A stretch of DNA of 64,000 bases from Nocardioides sp. LHD-245 (GTDB lineage Bacteria; Actinomycetota; Actinomycetes; Propionibacteriales; Nocardioidaceae). The notes beneath the pieces were generated by a model. It made no database searches, was not told the origin of the DNA, and worked only from the letters and a program-made list of their open reading frames with translations. Of the stretch, positions 14,854 through 22,925 are shown piece by piece (position 1 is the first letter of the stretch; each line of letters begins with the position of its first letter). The position numbers and the translations under genes were made by a program. The DNA lies in contig NZ_JAVFWN010000024.1 of assembly GCF_030929495.1 (NCBI RefSeq), positions 1 through 64,000 of the forward strand, in the 5' to 3' direction.

Positions 14854-16780
14854 GCCGGCCTCCTGTGGCGGCGACGTGTCCTTGCCCCAGATAGGCGGAC
14901 ACGACCAGCGGATCGGACAGGACGGCGTCGGCGTCGGCCGCGGTCGCGACCCGGCCGTCGATCATGCACACGACGTGGTCGGCGATCCGGCGGACCAGGT
15001 CCATGTGGTGCTCGACGAGCAGGATGGACAGCCCCTGGTCCCGTAGGCGCTCGAGGATCACCGCCAGGGCGGCGATCTCCGTCGGGTTGAGGCCGGCGGC
15101 CGGCTCGTCGAGGACGAGCAGGCACGGTCGCGACACCAACGCCCGGGCGATCTCGACCAACCGCTGCTGGCCGTAGGACAGCTCGTCCGCGGTCCGGCCG
15201 GCCTCCTCGGCGAGCCCGACGAGCTCGAGCGCGGCGGCCACGTCGCTCAGGTGACGCTCCCGCGCGCGCCGCGCGGCCCGGGTCGCACCGACCGCGCCGG
15301 CGCAGGACATCGACGCGGTCTGGTCGGACCCGACCAGGACGTTGTCGACGACGGTCAGCTCCGGCGAGAGGATCGGCGTCTGGAAGGTCCGGGCGATGCC
15401 CAGCCGGGCCCGCCGGTACGCCGGCAGGCCGCGCAGCGGCGTCCCACCGAGATGCATGCTCCCGCCCTGGCCGGCGTAGACGCCGGAGATCAGGTTCACG
15501 ACGCTGGACTTGCCGGCGCCGTTGGGGCCGATGATCGCAACGATGCTCCCCGAGGCGACGGCGAGCGACACCCCGTCGACGGCACGGACGCCGCCGAACG
15601 CGAGACCGACGTCGGCGACGACCAGCTCGGTCCCCCCGGCCGACCCGGCGAGCAGGTGCGCCGCCGGATCCCCGCCGCGCCACGGCGCGATCGCCGCGCG
15701 CCGCGGCCAGAGCCGGCGGACCAGACGGCGGGCGCTGCCGACGATGCCGGCCGGCATGGCGAAGAGCACCGCGATCATCAAGAAGGCGATCAGGCCCTGC
15801 GCGGACAGGTACCAGCGGTCGCTGATCGTGTCGTTCTCCCACCGGACGAACGCCGCCACCGAGGGCGCCGTCTGGAGGTAGACGATCACCGCGGTGCCGA
15901 CGACCGGTCCGAGCACCGTGCCGGCGCCGCCGAGGATCACCATCACGATCAGGTTGACGCCCAGCATCAGCGCGAAGCTCTCCGGCTGCAGGTGGGCGAA
16001 CACCAGCGCGTAGCAGGCACCGCCGATGCCGGCGAGCCCGGCGGCGAAGGAGACCACCGCGATCTTGCGCAGGTAGACGTTCACCCCGAGGTGCGCGGCG
16101 AGCAGCTCGCTCTGCTTGATGACCGAGAGCGACAGGCCCCATCCCGTGCCGACCACGCGCCGGTAGAGGAGCAGGGTCAGCGCGGCGATGACGATGACCG
16201 GGACCAATGCCGTCGCCGGCGTGCCGCCGAAGAGCGGCGGCTGCAGTTCCCAACCGAACAGCGACGGCGGCTCGATCAGACTCGACCCGTGCGCGGCCGT
16301 GTTGGGATAGCCGCCGAACTGGCCGAAGGGCTTCCACTCCGCCAGCACCTTGTAGACCACCACGGCCGTGATCAGGGTGACCATCGCCAGCTGCGGACCA
16401 CGCATCCGCGTCGTCGCGACGGCGATCAGCACGCCGGCCAGGGCCGGCACCAGGGCCGCGAGCAGCAGGCCGAGCAGGAACGGCGCGTCCCAGGTCAGCT
16501 GCGTCCACACGAAGGTGTAGGCGCCGATGGCGAGGAAGGCGCCCTGGGCGAAGGAGTGCATGCCGGTGCGCCCGACCAGAAGGTTGAGACCGACGGTGGC
16601 CACCAGGAAGGCGCAGATCTGGCCGATCTGCTGGCTGTTCGAGAGACGTATGCCGGAGCCGTCCGTCGTGTAGACGATGGCCGCCAGGGCGACGAGGGCG
16701 ACCACCACGGGGAACGCCCACGGCCGCAGGCGGTCGAGCACGGCGGAGGCCGTGGAGGGTGCGGCGGAGACGGTGGCCAT
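14846..16780 (-). CDS. fused LivM permease - LivG ATPase of an ABC importer
   Basis: A single 644-residue chain holds two subunits that are usually separate. Residues 1 to about 365 are a LivM-type permease with some ten hydrophobic segments, including VGRTGMHSFAQGAFLAIGAY and the cytoplasmic loop SVIKQSELLAAHLGVN, which couples to the ATPase. Residues about 385-644 are a LivG ATPase: FGGVRAVDGVSLAV, Walker A GPNGAGKSS, ARTFQTPIL, signature LSYGQQRLVEIA, Walker B LLVLDEPAAGLNP, and the C-terminal VLSDPLVVSAYLG. ATG at 16780 shares one base with the livH stop. The reading frame is unbroken across the junction. Such fusions are known in actinobacteria. Confidence 0.93.
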   Translation of the reverse strand: MATVSAAPSTASAVLDRLRPWAFPVVVALVALAAIVYTTDGSGIRLSNSQQIGQICAFLVATVGLNLLVGRTGMHSFAQGAFLAIGAYTFVWTQLTWDAPFLLGLLLAALVPALAGVLIAVATTRMRGPQLAMVTLITAVVVYKVLAEWKPFGQFGGYPNTAAHGSSLIEPPSLFGWELQPPLFGGTPATALVPVIVIAALTLLLYRRVVGTGWGLSLSVIKQSELLAAHLGVNVYLRKIAVVSFAAGLAGIGGACYALVFAHLQPESFALMLGVNLIVMVILGGAGTVLGPVVGTAVIVYLQTAPSVAAFVRWENDTISDRWYLSAQGLIAFLMIAVLFAMPAGIVGSARRLVRRLWPRRAAIAPWRGGDPAAHLLAGSAGGTELVVADVGLAFGGVRAVDGVSLAVASGSIVAIIGPNGAGKSSVVNLISGVYAGQGGSMHLGGTPLRGLPAYRRARLGIARTFQTPILSPELTVVDNVLVGSDQTASMSCAGAVGATRAARRARERHLSDVAAALELVGLAEEAGRTADELSYGQQRLVEIARALVSRPCLLVLDEPAAGLNPTEIAALAVILERLRDQGLSILLVEHHMDLVRRIADHVVCMIDGRVATAADADAVLSDPLVVSAYLGQGHVAATGGRHA

Positions 16781-17652
16781 CAGACCTTCACCTCCACACG
16801 CCGGGCGAACAGGCCCTCGGGGCGGAGCACCAGCACGCCGACCACGGCGACCAGGCCGATGACGCCGCCGGCAGTGGCACCGAACCAGTGCGCGAACAAC
16901 TGCTCGGCGACGCCGTAGAGCACGCCGCCGGCGAGCGCGCCCCAGACGGAGATCAGCCCGCCGATGACGGCACCGGCGAACGCCGGCACGAGCAGCAACG
17001 GCCCGATGTCGGGGAACACCCCGACGTACCCGGTCCACAGCGTGGCGCCGACCGCGACGGCGGCCGACCCGATCGCATAGCTGAGCATCCCCATCCGGCG
17101 GGCGTCGATGCCGACCAGCCCCGCGGTCTCGGCGTCCTCGGCCACGGCGCGCATCCGCACGCCGAGACCGGTCCGGGTGACGAGGAGTGCGATCGCGATC
17201 CCGAGTGCGAGGCAGACGACGGCCAGCAGCGCGAGCTGCCGGGGGATCCGCGCGAAACCGAGGGACAGCACGCCGTCGAGCCTGGCGAAGCCCAACGGCC
17301 GGTGCTGGGTCCCCTGGCTGTTGCGCAGCAGGTCGACCGCGACCAGCGACAGCGCGACGGTGACCAGCAGCCACCGCGCGTCGTGACCGTCGTTGGTGAC
17401 GAACGGCCTGATCAGGACGGCGAAGACCACCGCCCCGATCAGGGCCACGATGACCGCTCCGACGGCGAGCTTCGCGGGCGCCGGCAGCCAGCCGACCCCG
17501 GCCAGGCCCACGGCGACGAAGGCGCCGATGGCACCGATCTCGCCGGTCGCGAAGTTCATCGTGTGGGTGGTGCGGAAGGTCAGCGCGAAGCCCTGGGCGA
17601 TCAGGGCGTACAGGCAGCCGATCGCAGCACCCACGAGGATCTGGTCGAGCAT
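16780..17652 (-). CDS. livH: branched-chain-type ABC importer permease LivH
   Basis: This 290-residue protein has about eight membrane helices and the LivH start (LDQILVGAAIGCLYALIAQG, then TTHTMNFATGEIGAIGAFVA). The EAA-like loop VRMRAVAEDAETAGLVGID couples to the ATPases. ATG at 17652 shares a base with the stop of the binding-protein gene, and its own stop shares a base with livMG, so all four transport genes are tightly coupled. Confidence 0.93.
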   Translation of the reverse strand: MLDQILVGAAIGCLYALIAQGFALTFRTTHTMNFATGEIGAIGAFVAVGLAGVGWLPAPAKLAVGAVIVALIGAVVFAVLIRPFVTNDGHDARWLLVTVALSLVAVDLLRNSQGTQHRPLGFARLDGVLSLGFARIPRQLALLAVVCLALGIAIALLVTRTGLGVRMRAVAEDAETAGLVGIDARRMGMLSYAIGSAAVAVGATLWTGYVGVFPDIGPLLLVPAFAGAVIGGLISVWGALAGGVLYGVAEQLFAHWFGATAGGVIGLVAVVGVLVLRPEGLFARRVEVKV

Positions 17653-18845
17653 CAGGAACCAGCCGACCCGATCGTGCGGAGGTTGCCCTCGGGGTCGAAG
17701 CCGATGACGTACCAGGACGAGGGGTCGTCCTCGTAGAGGTCGTGGTCGTCCGCACCGAACGGCTGCTCCCAGACCCGGCCGTTGACGTCGAGGCTGGGGG
17801 TGTCCTCCATGGCCTGGCGCACGGCCTTCCAGTCGTGGGCGTCCTTCGCCGCGGCCACCGCCTGGGCGTAGAGGATCGCCGAGGTGTAGGTGGTGTACAC
17901 GGCCACGGCGCTGGTCGGCTTCTCGCCGTACTCCTCCTCGTAGCGCTGGGCGATGCCGGCGAAGGAGTCGCCGGCCAGGTCGCGCGGCTCGATGAAGGCG
18001 AGGTTCTCCCACTCGCGCGGCTGCGCCAGGTCGGTGTAGCCGGCGAGCACGGTCGCCGTGACCAGGAATCGGTCGGGCGCGAAGCCGAGCTGGTCCATCG
18101 CCTTGCTGACCGCGGCGGTGTCGGCGCCGGTGGTGACGGCGACCAGGATCGAGTCGACCCCGGCGTCCTTCATCTTGCGCACCTGCGAGGAGACGTCGGT
18201 CGCGCCGGGCTGGATCACCTCCTCGTGGACGACGGTCTTGCCGTTGTCGTCGGCGTACGCCGCGAGCATGTCGCGGTTGGACTGGCCGTAGGCGTCGGCG
18301 CCGTAGAAGATGCCGACCTTCGCGTCCGGCTCCGCCCACAGGTAGGAGCCGCTGACCGCGATCGCGTCGGAGTTGTTGTTGTTGGTGCGGAAGCCCCAGT
18401 TCGGGCTCGCGTTCGGGTCGAGGATCTCGTCGGCGGCCGCGATCGAGACCAGCCACGGCCGGCCGGTGCGCTGGATCGTCTCGGCCACCTGGAGGCTCGG
18501 GCCGGACTGTGACGGCCCGAAGACCGCGTCCACGTTGTCCTGGTTGAGCATCGTCTGGATCACCCGCGAGGCGACGTCGGGCGAGCCCTGGTCGTCGCCC
18601 TCGACCTTCTCGAAGGTGACCCCGAACCTCTCCTTGATCTCCGGCTCCGCGAGCTCGATGCCGCGCTCGAGCTCGGTCCAGTAGAACTGCGCCGCACCGG
18701 ACTTCGGTCCGATCAGCCCGATCGTGGCCCGGAGCGGGTCGCCGGAGTCGCCGCCACTGCCCCCGTCGTCGCTGCCGCAGGCCGCCGTCAGGAGCAGCGT
18801 CAGCGCGACAGCGCCCGCGGCAACGGATCGAAGCGTTCGGTTCAT
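17652..18845 (-). CDS. ABC importer substrate-binding lipoprotein
   Basis: The 397-residue product is the extracytoplasmic binding protein (Peripla_BP_6 / Leu-Ile-Val type). The lipobox LLTAAC puts the lipidated cysteine at residue 23, followed by a Gly/Asp-rich linker. The mature part shows IGLIGPKSGAAQFYWTELER at its start, GPSQSGPSLQVAETIQ and TNNNNSDAIAVSGSYLW. ATG at 18845 follows AAGGAAG by five bases. It is the first gene of the operon, transcribed from the palindrome-rich region at 18846-19008, and sets the substrate specificity, which I cannot infer from sequence. Confidence 0.93.
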   Translation of the reverse strand: MNRTLRSVAAGAVALTLLLTAACGSDDGGSGGDSGDPLRATIGLIGPKSGAAQFYWTELERGIELAEPEIKERFGVTFEKVEGDDQGSPDVASRVIQTMLNQDNVDAVFGPSQSGPSLQVAETIQRTGRPWLVSIAAADEILDPNASPNWGFRTNNNNSDAIAVSGSYLWAEPDAKVGIFYGADAYGQSNRDMLAAYADDNGKTVVHEEVIQPGATDVSSQVRKMKDAGVDSILVAVTTGADTAAVSKAMDQLGFAPDRFLVTATVLAGYTDLAQPREWENLAFIEPRDLAGDSFAGIAQRYEEEYGEKPTSAVAVYTTYTSAILYAQAVAAAKDAHDWKAVRQAMEDTPSLDVNGRVWEQPFGADDHDLYEDDPSSWYVIGFDPEGNLRTIGSAGS

Positions 18846-18894
18846 GGTCTTCCTTTCGAGGGCCGGCCAGGGGCCGGCTGTGATCGCCGTCACC

Positions 18895-18909
18895 GAGTTT
18901 GTGAAACTC
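18895..18909. promoter_or_regulatory. palindrome at the ABC importer promoter
   Basis: GAGTTTGTGAAACTC has perfect 6-base arms around a 3-base centre. It lies 50 bases before the binding-protein gene and 100 bases before the VOC gene, within their divergent promoter. It is A/T-richer than its surroundings. It is a likely site for a dimeric repressor such as the operon's own TetR protein. Confidence 0.5.
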
Positions 18910-18977
18910 GCATCACTTTAGAGACCAGATCAGACTCCGTCAACGTCCATCTTGACCGTGGAAGGCTTCATTTTGTT

Positions 18978-18993
18978 AAGGTGGCGTCACCTT
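18978..18993. promoter_or_regulatory. palindrome just before the VOC - CoA ligase - SDR operon
   Basis: AAGGTGGCGTCACCTT has 6-base perfect arms (14 of 16 positions symmetric) and ends 15 bases before the GTG of the VOC gene, close to the ribosome site. It is unlike the GAGTTT palindrome 70 bases away, so two regulators, or two half-promoters, may act here. Confidence 0.5.
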
Positions 18994-19008
18994 TTGGAAA
19001 GGATCACC

Positions 19009-19941
19009 GTGAACGGCATTCCCAAGTGGTTCGGTCATGTGAACCTCAACGTCCGTGACATCACCCGGTCCGAGCAGTACTACGCCGACGTGCTCGGGCT
19101 GCGCCCGATCGTGCGGATGGCACCGGACGTCGACCAGGCCGGAGACGCCTTCGCCATCAACGACCTGGTCCGCTGGAGCGGCGTGCTGATGAGCGACGAC
19201 CGGGGTGTGCGAGGCCCCGTGCTGGACGTCTTGCAGTGGCACCCCGCGGTCGAGGACGAGCTGATCGGGCAACCCGACACCGGGCACCGGTGGGGGCTCA
19301 ACCGGCTTCTCTTCACCGCTGCGGACCTCGACGAGGTCGCGGCCCGCGCCACCGCGTGGCCCCAGGAGGTGCGCGAGGTCGAGATCCTCGACGAGGACGG
19401 CGAGGCCGTCCCGGCCCTGCATCTGCGCGACCCCGACGGCACCCACCTCGAGGTCCGCTTCGACGCCGACCGGCCACTGCGCTTCCGCGGCGTCCGGCTC
19501 AACTGCAGCTCGCTGGAGCGCAGCACCGGCTTCTACCAGCGGGTGCTGCGGATGCGCATCGCCGTCGACCGCCGCACGACCATCGACGGGCAGGCCGTGC
19601 GCCGCCGGATGCTGCGCTACGAGGGCAACCGCGACACCTTCGGCATCGAGCTGTGCGAACCCGGCCCCGAGGTGCTCCTCCCCCGCGCCCTCAGCCCGGG
19701 CAACCACCCCGGTCTCTACCGGATGGCACTGGTCACCGAGGACTTCGCCGCGAGTCTGGAGCATCTGGCGGACCTGTTGCCGGAACCTCCCCGAGTCGCG
19801 AAGATCGACATCGGCGCAGGCGTCGGGCTCCTGGACGCGGTCTTCTTCGAGGATCCCGACGGTGCCGTCGTCGAGTTCATCGAGCACGGCCTCGTGGAGG
19901 GGGCCCGTCGCAACAACCGCCCCGTCCCGCAGGAGATCTAG
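19009..19941 (+). CDS. two-domain VOC protein (extradiol dioxygenase-like)
   Basis: The 310-residue protein contains two vicinal-oxygen-chelate modules, about residues 6-150 (GHVNLNVRDITRSEQYYADV, with metal-ligand His8) and 160-300 (VRLNCSSLERSTGFYQRVL). Each ends in the metal glutamate context, DPDGTHLEVRF and DPDGAVVEFIEH. Extradiol ring-cleaving dioxygenases have this arrangement, but the second-domain His usually expected at the start of the strand is Asn (LNCSS), so the catalytic assignment is uncertain. GTG at 19009 follows GGAAAGGA. First gene of an operon with an acyl-CoA ligase and an SDR. Confidence 0.75.
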   Translation: MNGIPKWFGHVNLNVRDITRSEQYYADVLGLRPIVRMAPDVDQAGDAFAINDLVRWSGVLMSDDRGVRGPVLDVLQWHPAVEDELIGQPDTGHRWGLNRLLFTAADLDEVAARATAWPQEVREVEILDEDGEAVPALHLRDPDGTHLEVRFDADRPLRFRGVRLNCSSLERSTGFYQRVLRMRIAVDRRTTIDGQAVRRRMLRYEGNRDTFGIELCEPGPEVLLPRALSPGNHPGLYRMALVTEDFAASLEHLADLLPEPPRVAKIDIGAGVGLLDAVFFEDPDGAVVEFIEHGLVEGARRNNRPVPQEI

Positions 19942-19946
19942 TCGTC

Positions 19947-21455
19947 ATGCTCAGCACGCTGCCCACCTGGATCGGCCACTGGGCCGCCCTCTTCGGCGAC
20001 CGTCCGGCGATCCACTTCGGCGACGAGGTCGTGACCTGGAGCCGGTTCGACGAGGAGGTCGCCCGCTGGCGGGCCCGTCTCACCGCGCGAGGCGTGCGGC
20101 CCGGGGACCGGGTGGCGATCTGCCTGCTGAACCGGCCGGAGTTCTTGTACGTCGAGTTCGCCGCGCACCGCATCGGCGCCGTCGTCATCCCGGTCAACAC
20201 CCGCCTGGCGCCGCGCGAGCTCGCCGAGGTGCTCCAGGACGCGACCCCGACCGTGGCCGTCTACGAGCGAGCGCTGCCCGCCCTGGCGGCGTACCTGGCG
20301 CAGACCTGGACCGGAGGCACCGCGGTCGACGTCGATGCCGCGGAGGAGGTCGAGCCGGACCGGGCGCCGCTGATCGGCCGCGACACGGACGAGCCGGCCA
20401 CGATCATCCACACCTCGGGCACGACCGGGCGCCCCAAGGGAGTGACACTCACGCTGGGCAACCTGGAGGCGTCCCGGACGCTGTGGATGTCGGAGTACGC
20501 CCTGACCCACCGCGACGTGCACCTGGTGGTGATGCCGCTGTGCTTCTCCGGCGGCTTCATCGCCTCGTCCAAGCATGCGATCGCCGCCGGAGGGACCATC
20601 GTGCTGGTCCGCGAGTTCGAGCCGCTCCAGGCCCTGCGCCTCATCGAGCGGCACGGGGTCACCTGGATCACCTCCGTCCCGACGATCCTGGATCGGATGC
20701 GCACCGCGGAGACCTGGACGTCCACCGATCTCACCTCGCTGCGCGGCATCCAGTCGGGCGGCGCCGTGGTCCCACCCGAGCTCGTCGAGGCGTACGGCGC
20801 CCGCGGGGTCGACGTCAGCCAGGCCTACGGCCTCTCCGAGGCGACCGGCGGGCCGTCGATGTGGATGGACGACGCGATGATCCGGGTCAAGGTCGGCTCG
20901 GTCGGTCGTGCTGCGCTCGGCTTCGAGATCCGGTTGCTCGACGACACGGGCGACGACGTCGGTGTGGGCGAGATCGGCGAGATCGCCCTGCGCGGCCCCC
21001 AGGTCTTCGCCGGCTACTGGGGGCGCCCCGACCTCACCGCGGAGGTGCTGGCCGACGGCTGGCTCCGCACCGGCGACCTGGCCCATCGTGACGACGACGG
21101 CTACTACTTCATCGCCGGGCGCAAGAAGGAGATGATCGTGACCGGCGGCCTGAACGTCTACCCGGCGGAGGTGGAGCGGGTGCTGGACCAGGTCCCCGGG
21201 GTCGCCGAGTCGTCCGTGGTCGGCGTACCGAGCGTGCGCTGGGGCGAGGAGGTCGTGGCCTGCGTGCTCCCGGAGCCGGGCCGCGTCGTCGACCCCGCGG
21301 CGGTGACCACCGCGGCGCGAGCCGGCCTCGCCGACTACAAGGTGCCCAAGCGGGTGCTGGTCATGGACGACTTCCCCCGCACCCTGTCCTCGAAGGTGCA
21401 GCGCGTCGCACTGCGCGAGCGCGCCACGCTGCTGCTCGCCGAGGAGGCCCGGTGA
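19947..21455 (+). CDS. AMP-dependent acyl-CoA synthetase
   Basis: The 502-residue enzyme of the ANL superfamily activates a carboxylic acid as acyl-AMP and then as a CoA thioester. It has the phosphate loop TSGTTGRPKG (residues 156-165), QAYGLSEATGG, the hinge WLRTGDLAHRDDDGYYFIAG, the A8 loop GRKKEMIVTGGLNVYP and the catalytic lysine in PRTLSSKVQR near residue 488. The acid is unknown; length and motifs fit medium-chain or aryl acids. It starts five bases after the VOC gene and overlaps the SDR gene by GTGA. Confidence 0.92.
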   Translation: MLSTLPTWIGHWAALFGDRPAIHFGDEVVTWSRFDEEVARWRARLTARGVRPGDRVAICLLNRPEFLYVEFAAHRIGAVVIPVNTRLAPRELAEVLQDATPTVAVYERALPALAAYLAQTWTGGTAVDVDAAEEVEPDRAPLIGRDTDEPATIIHTSGTTGRPKGVTLTLGNLEASRTLWMSEYALTHRDVHLVVMPLCFSGGFIASSKHAIAAGGTIVLVREFEPLQALRLIERHGVTWITSVPTILDRMRTAETWTSTDLTSLRGIQSGGAVVPPELVEAYGARGVDVSQAYGLSEATGGPSMWMDDAMIRVKVGSVGRAALGFEIRLLDDTGDDVGVGEIGEIALRGPQVFAGYWGRPDLTAEVLADGWLRTGDLAHRDDDGYYFIAGRKKEMIVTGGLNVYPAEVERVLDQVPGVAESSVVGVPSVRWGEEVVACVLPEPGRVVDPAAVTTAARAGLADYKVPKRVLVMDDFPRTLSSKVQRVALRERATLLLAEEAR

Positions 21456-22204
21456 GCCGGCCCGCCCGCACCGTCCTCGTGACCGGCGCCAACGGCGTCG
21501 TGGGGCGGATCGTCGCCGAGCGGTTCGCCGCGCTCGGCGACCGCGTGGTCGGTCTCGACCTGACCACGCCCACCGACGCCCTCCCCGGCGTCACCCATGT
21601 CGAGGTCGATCTGGCCGACGACGCCCAGGCGGGCGCCGCGCTCGACGAACTGCGTCGCGACGGCCTGCGGTTCGACGTCCTGGTCAACTGCGCGGCATTG
21701 TTCGGCGACTACCGCGCCACCCACCGGATCGCGCTCGAGACCTGGGACCGGTTCATGCAGGTCAACGTCCGCGGTCCGTTCCTGCTCATCCGCGAGGTCC
21801 TCCCCGACATGCTCGCCGCCGGCTACGGACGCATCGTCAACGTGGCCAGCATCAGCTCGGTGCAGGGCGGCTACCGCCAGGCCCACTACGCCGCCTCGAA
21901 GGCCGCCCTGATCGGCCTGTCCAACACCGTCGCACTGGAGTACGGGCCCCACGGGATCACCAGCAACTGCGTGCTGCCGGGCGTCATCGACGTACCCCGG
22001 CTCGCCGATGCCCCCGACGACGTCCGCGAGCACGCGCTCGGCACCGTCCCGTCGCGACGGTGGGCGCAGCCGGAGGAGGTGGCCGCCGCGGTGCTCTACC
22101 TCGCCGGTGACGACGCCGGCTACGTCAACGGTGTCCAGCTGCCCGTCGACGGCGGCAGCGCCCTGCTCCAGCTGCGGTTCAGCCGCGAGCTCCGCTTCGA
22201 CTGA
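21452..22204 (+). CDS. short-chain dehydrogenase/reductase
   Basis: The 250-residue SDR has a Rossmann start [19 protein letters not shown], the catalytic S...YxxxK set in [20 protein letters not shown], and the classical C-terminal [21 protein letters not shown] with VDGGSA. The glycine motif is TGxxGxxG, as in extended SDRs, not the usual TGxxxGxG, and the NNAG motif is replaced by VNCAA. It probably oxidises a hydroxyacyl-CoA or diol made by its operon partners. GTG at 21452 overlaps the ligase stop. Confidence 0.9.
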   Translation: MSRPARTVLVTGANGVVGRIVAERFAALGDRVVGLDLTTPTDALPGVTHVEVDLADDAQAGAALDELRRDGLRFDVLVNCAALFGDYRATHRIALETWDRFMQVNVRGPFLLIREVLPDMLAAGYGRIVNVASISSVQGGYRQAHYAASKAALIGLSNTVALEYGPHGITSNCVLPGVIDVPRLADAPDDVREHALGTVPSRRWAQPEEVAAAVLYLAGDDAGYVNGVQLPVDGGSALLQLRFSRELRFD

Positions 22205-22245
22205 GGCCCGCGGCGGGCCCTTGCCGGCGGGGAGACAATGGAGTC

Positions 22246-22896
22246 ATGTTCTCCCGCCGCACGCCCGACCTGATCGCCCCCGCCGAGGCGCTGCCCGGCC
22301 GCCCGGCCCCGGCGTTCGCCCTTCCGACGCTGCACGAGGTGCTGCACACCCCGCTGGTGACCGGCCCCGACGCCGGCGAGGTCCCCGACGGCCTCGAGGT
22401 CGCCATCTTCGGCCTCGGCTGCTTCTGGGGCGCCGAGGAGATCTACTGGCAGATCCCCGGCGTGTGGTCGACCTCGGTCGGGTACGCCGGCGGGCACACG
22501 CCGAACCCGACGTACGAGGAGGTCTGCAGCGGCCGCACCGGCCACACCGAGGCCGTCCGGATCGTCTTCGACCCCACGCAGGTCACCTACGCCGACCTCG
22601 TCAAGCAGTTCTTCGAGGTCCACGACCCGACCCAGGGCATGCGCCAGGGCAACGACGTCGGCAGCCAGTACCGCTCGGCGATCTACTACACGACCCCCGA
22701 GCAGGAGCAGACCGCACGGGAGCTGACGCGGGTGTACGGCGACGAGATCGCGGGTCGCGGCTACGGAGAGATCACCACCGAGATCGCGCCCGCGCCGGCG
22801 TACTACTACGCCGAGCCGCACCACCAGCAGTACCTGCACAAGGTCCCGCACGGCTATCGCTGCCACGCCAACACGGGCGTGCCCTTCCCTGTCTGA
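22246..22896 (+). CDS. msrA: peptide methionine (S)-S-oxide reductase
   Basis: MsrA repairs oxidised methionine in proteins. The 216-residue product has the catalytic GCFWGAEE (C59), the conserved [20 protein letters not shown] and [19 protein letters not shown], and a C-terminal resolving cysteine in YRCHANTG (C206). An N-terminal extension of about 45 residues precedes the core, as in actinobacterial forms. It stands alone, 41 bases after the SDR gene, and converges on the surface protein gene. Confidence 0.96.
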   Translation: MFSRRTPDLIAPAEALPGRPAPAFALPTLHEVLHTPLVTGPDAGEVPDGLEVAIFGLGCFWGAEEIYWQIPGVWSTSVGYAGGHTPNPTYEEVCSGRTGHTEAVRIVFDPTQVTYADLVKQFFEVHDPTQGMRQGNDVGSQYRSAIYYTTPEQEQTARELTRVYGDEIAGRGYGEITTEIAPAPAYYYAEPHHQQYLHKVPHGYRCHANTGVPFPV

Positions 22897-22912
22897 GAAG
22901 AGCACGCCCGTG
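22872..22912. terminator. 11-bp stem-loop between msrA and the surface-protein gene
   Basis: CACGGGCGTGC at 22872-22882 pairs perfectly with GCACGCCCGTG at 22902-22912, leaving a 19-base loop. It spans the msrA stop codon and sits at the 3' ends of two convergent genes, so it could end transcription in both directions. There is no T-run, as is common in high-GC actinobacteria. Confidence 0.45.
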
Positions 22913-22925
22913 GGCGAGGAGGCGC

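Noticed and set aside
16780-18456. LivH extended upstream to 18456
   Set aside because: The extension overlaps the binding-protein gene in another frame and lacks signal or helix features; the LivH start at 17652 matches the family.
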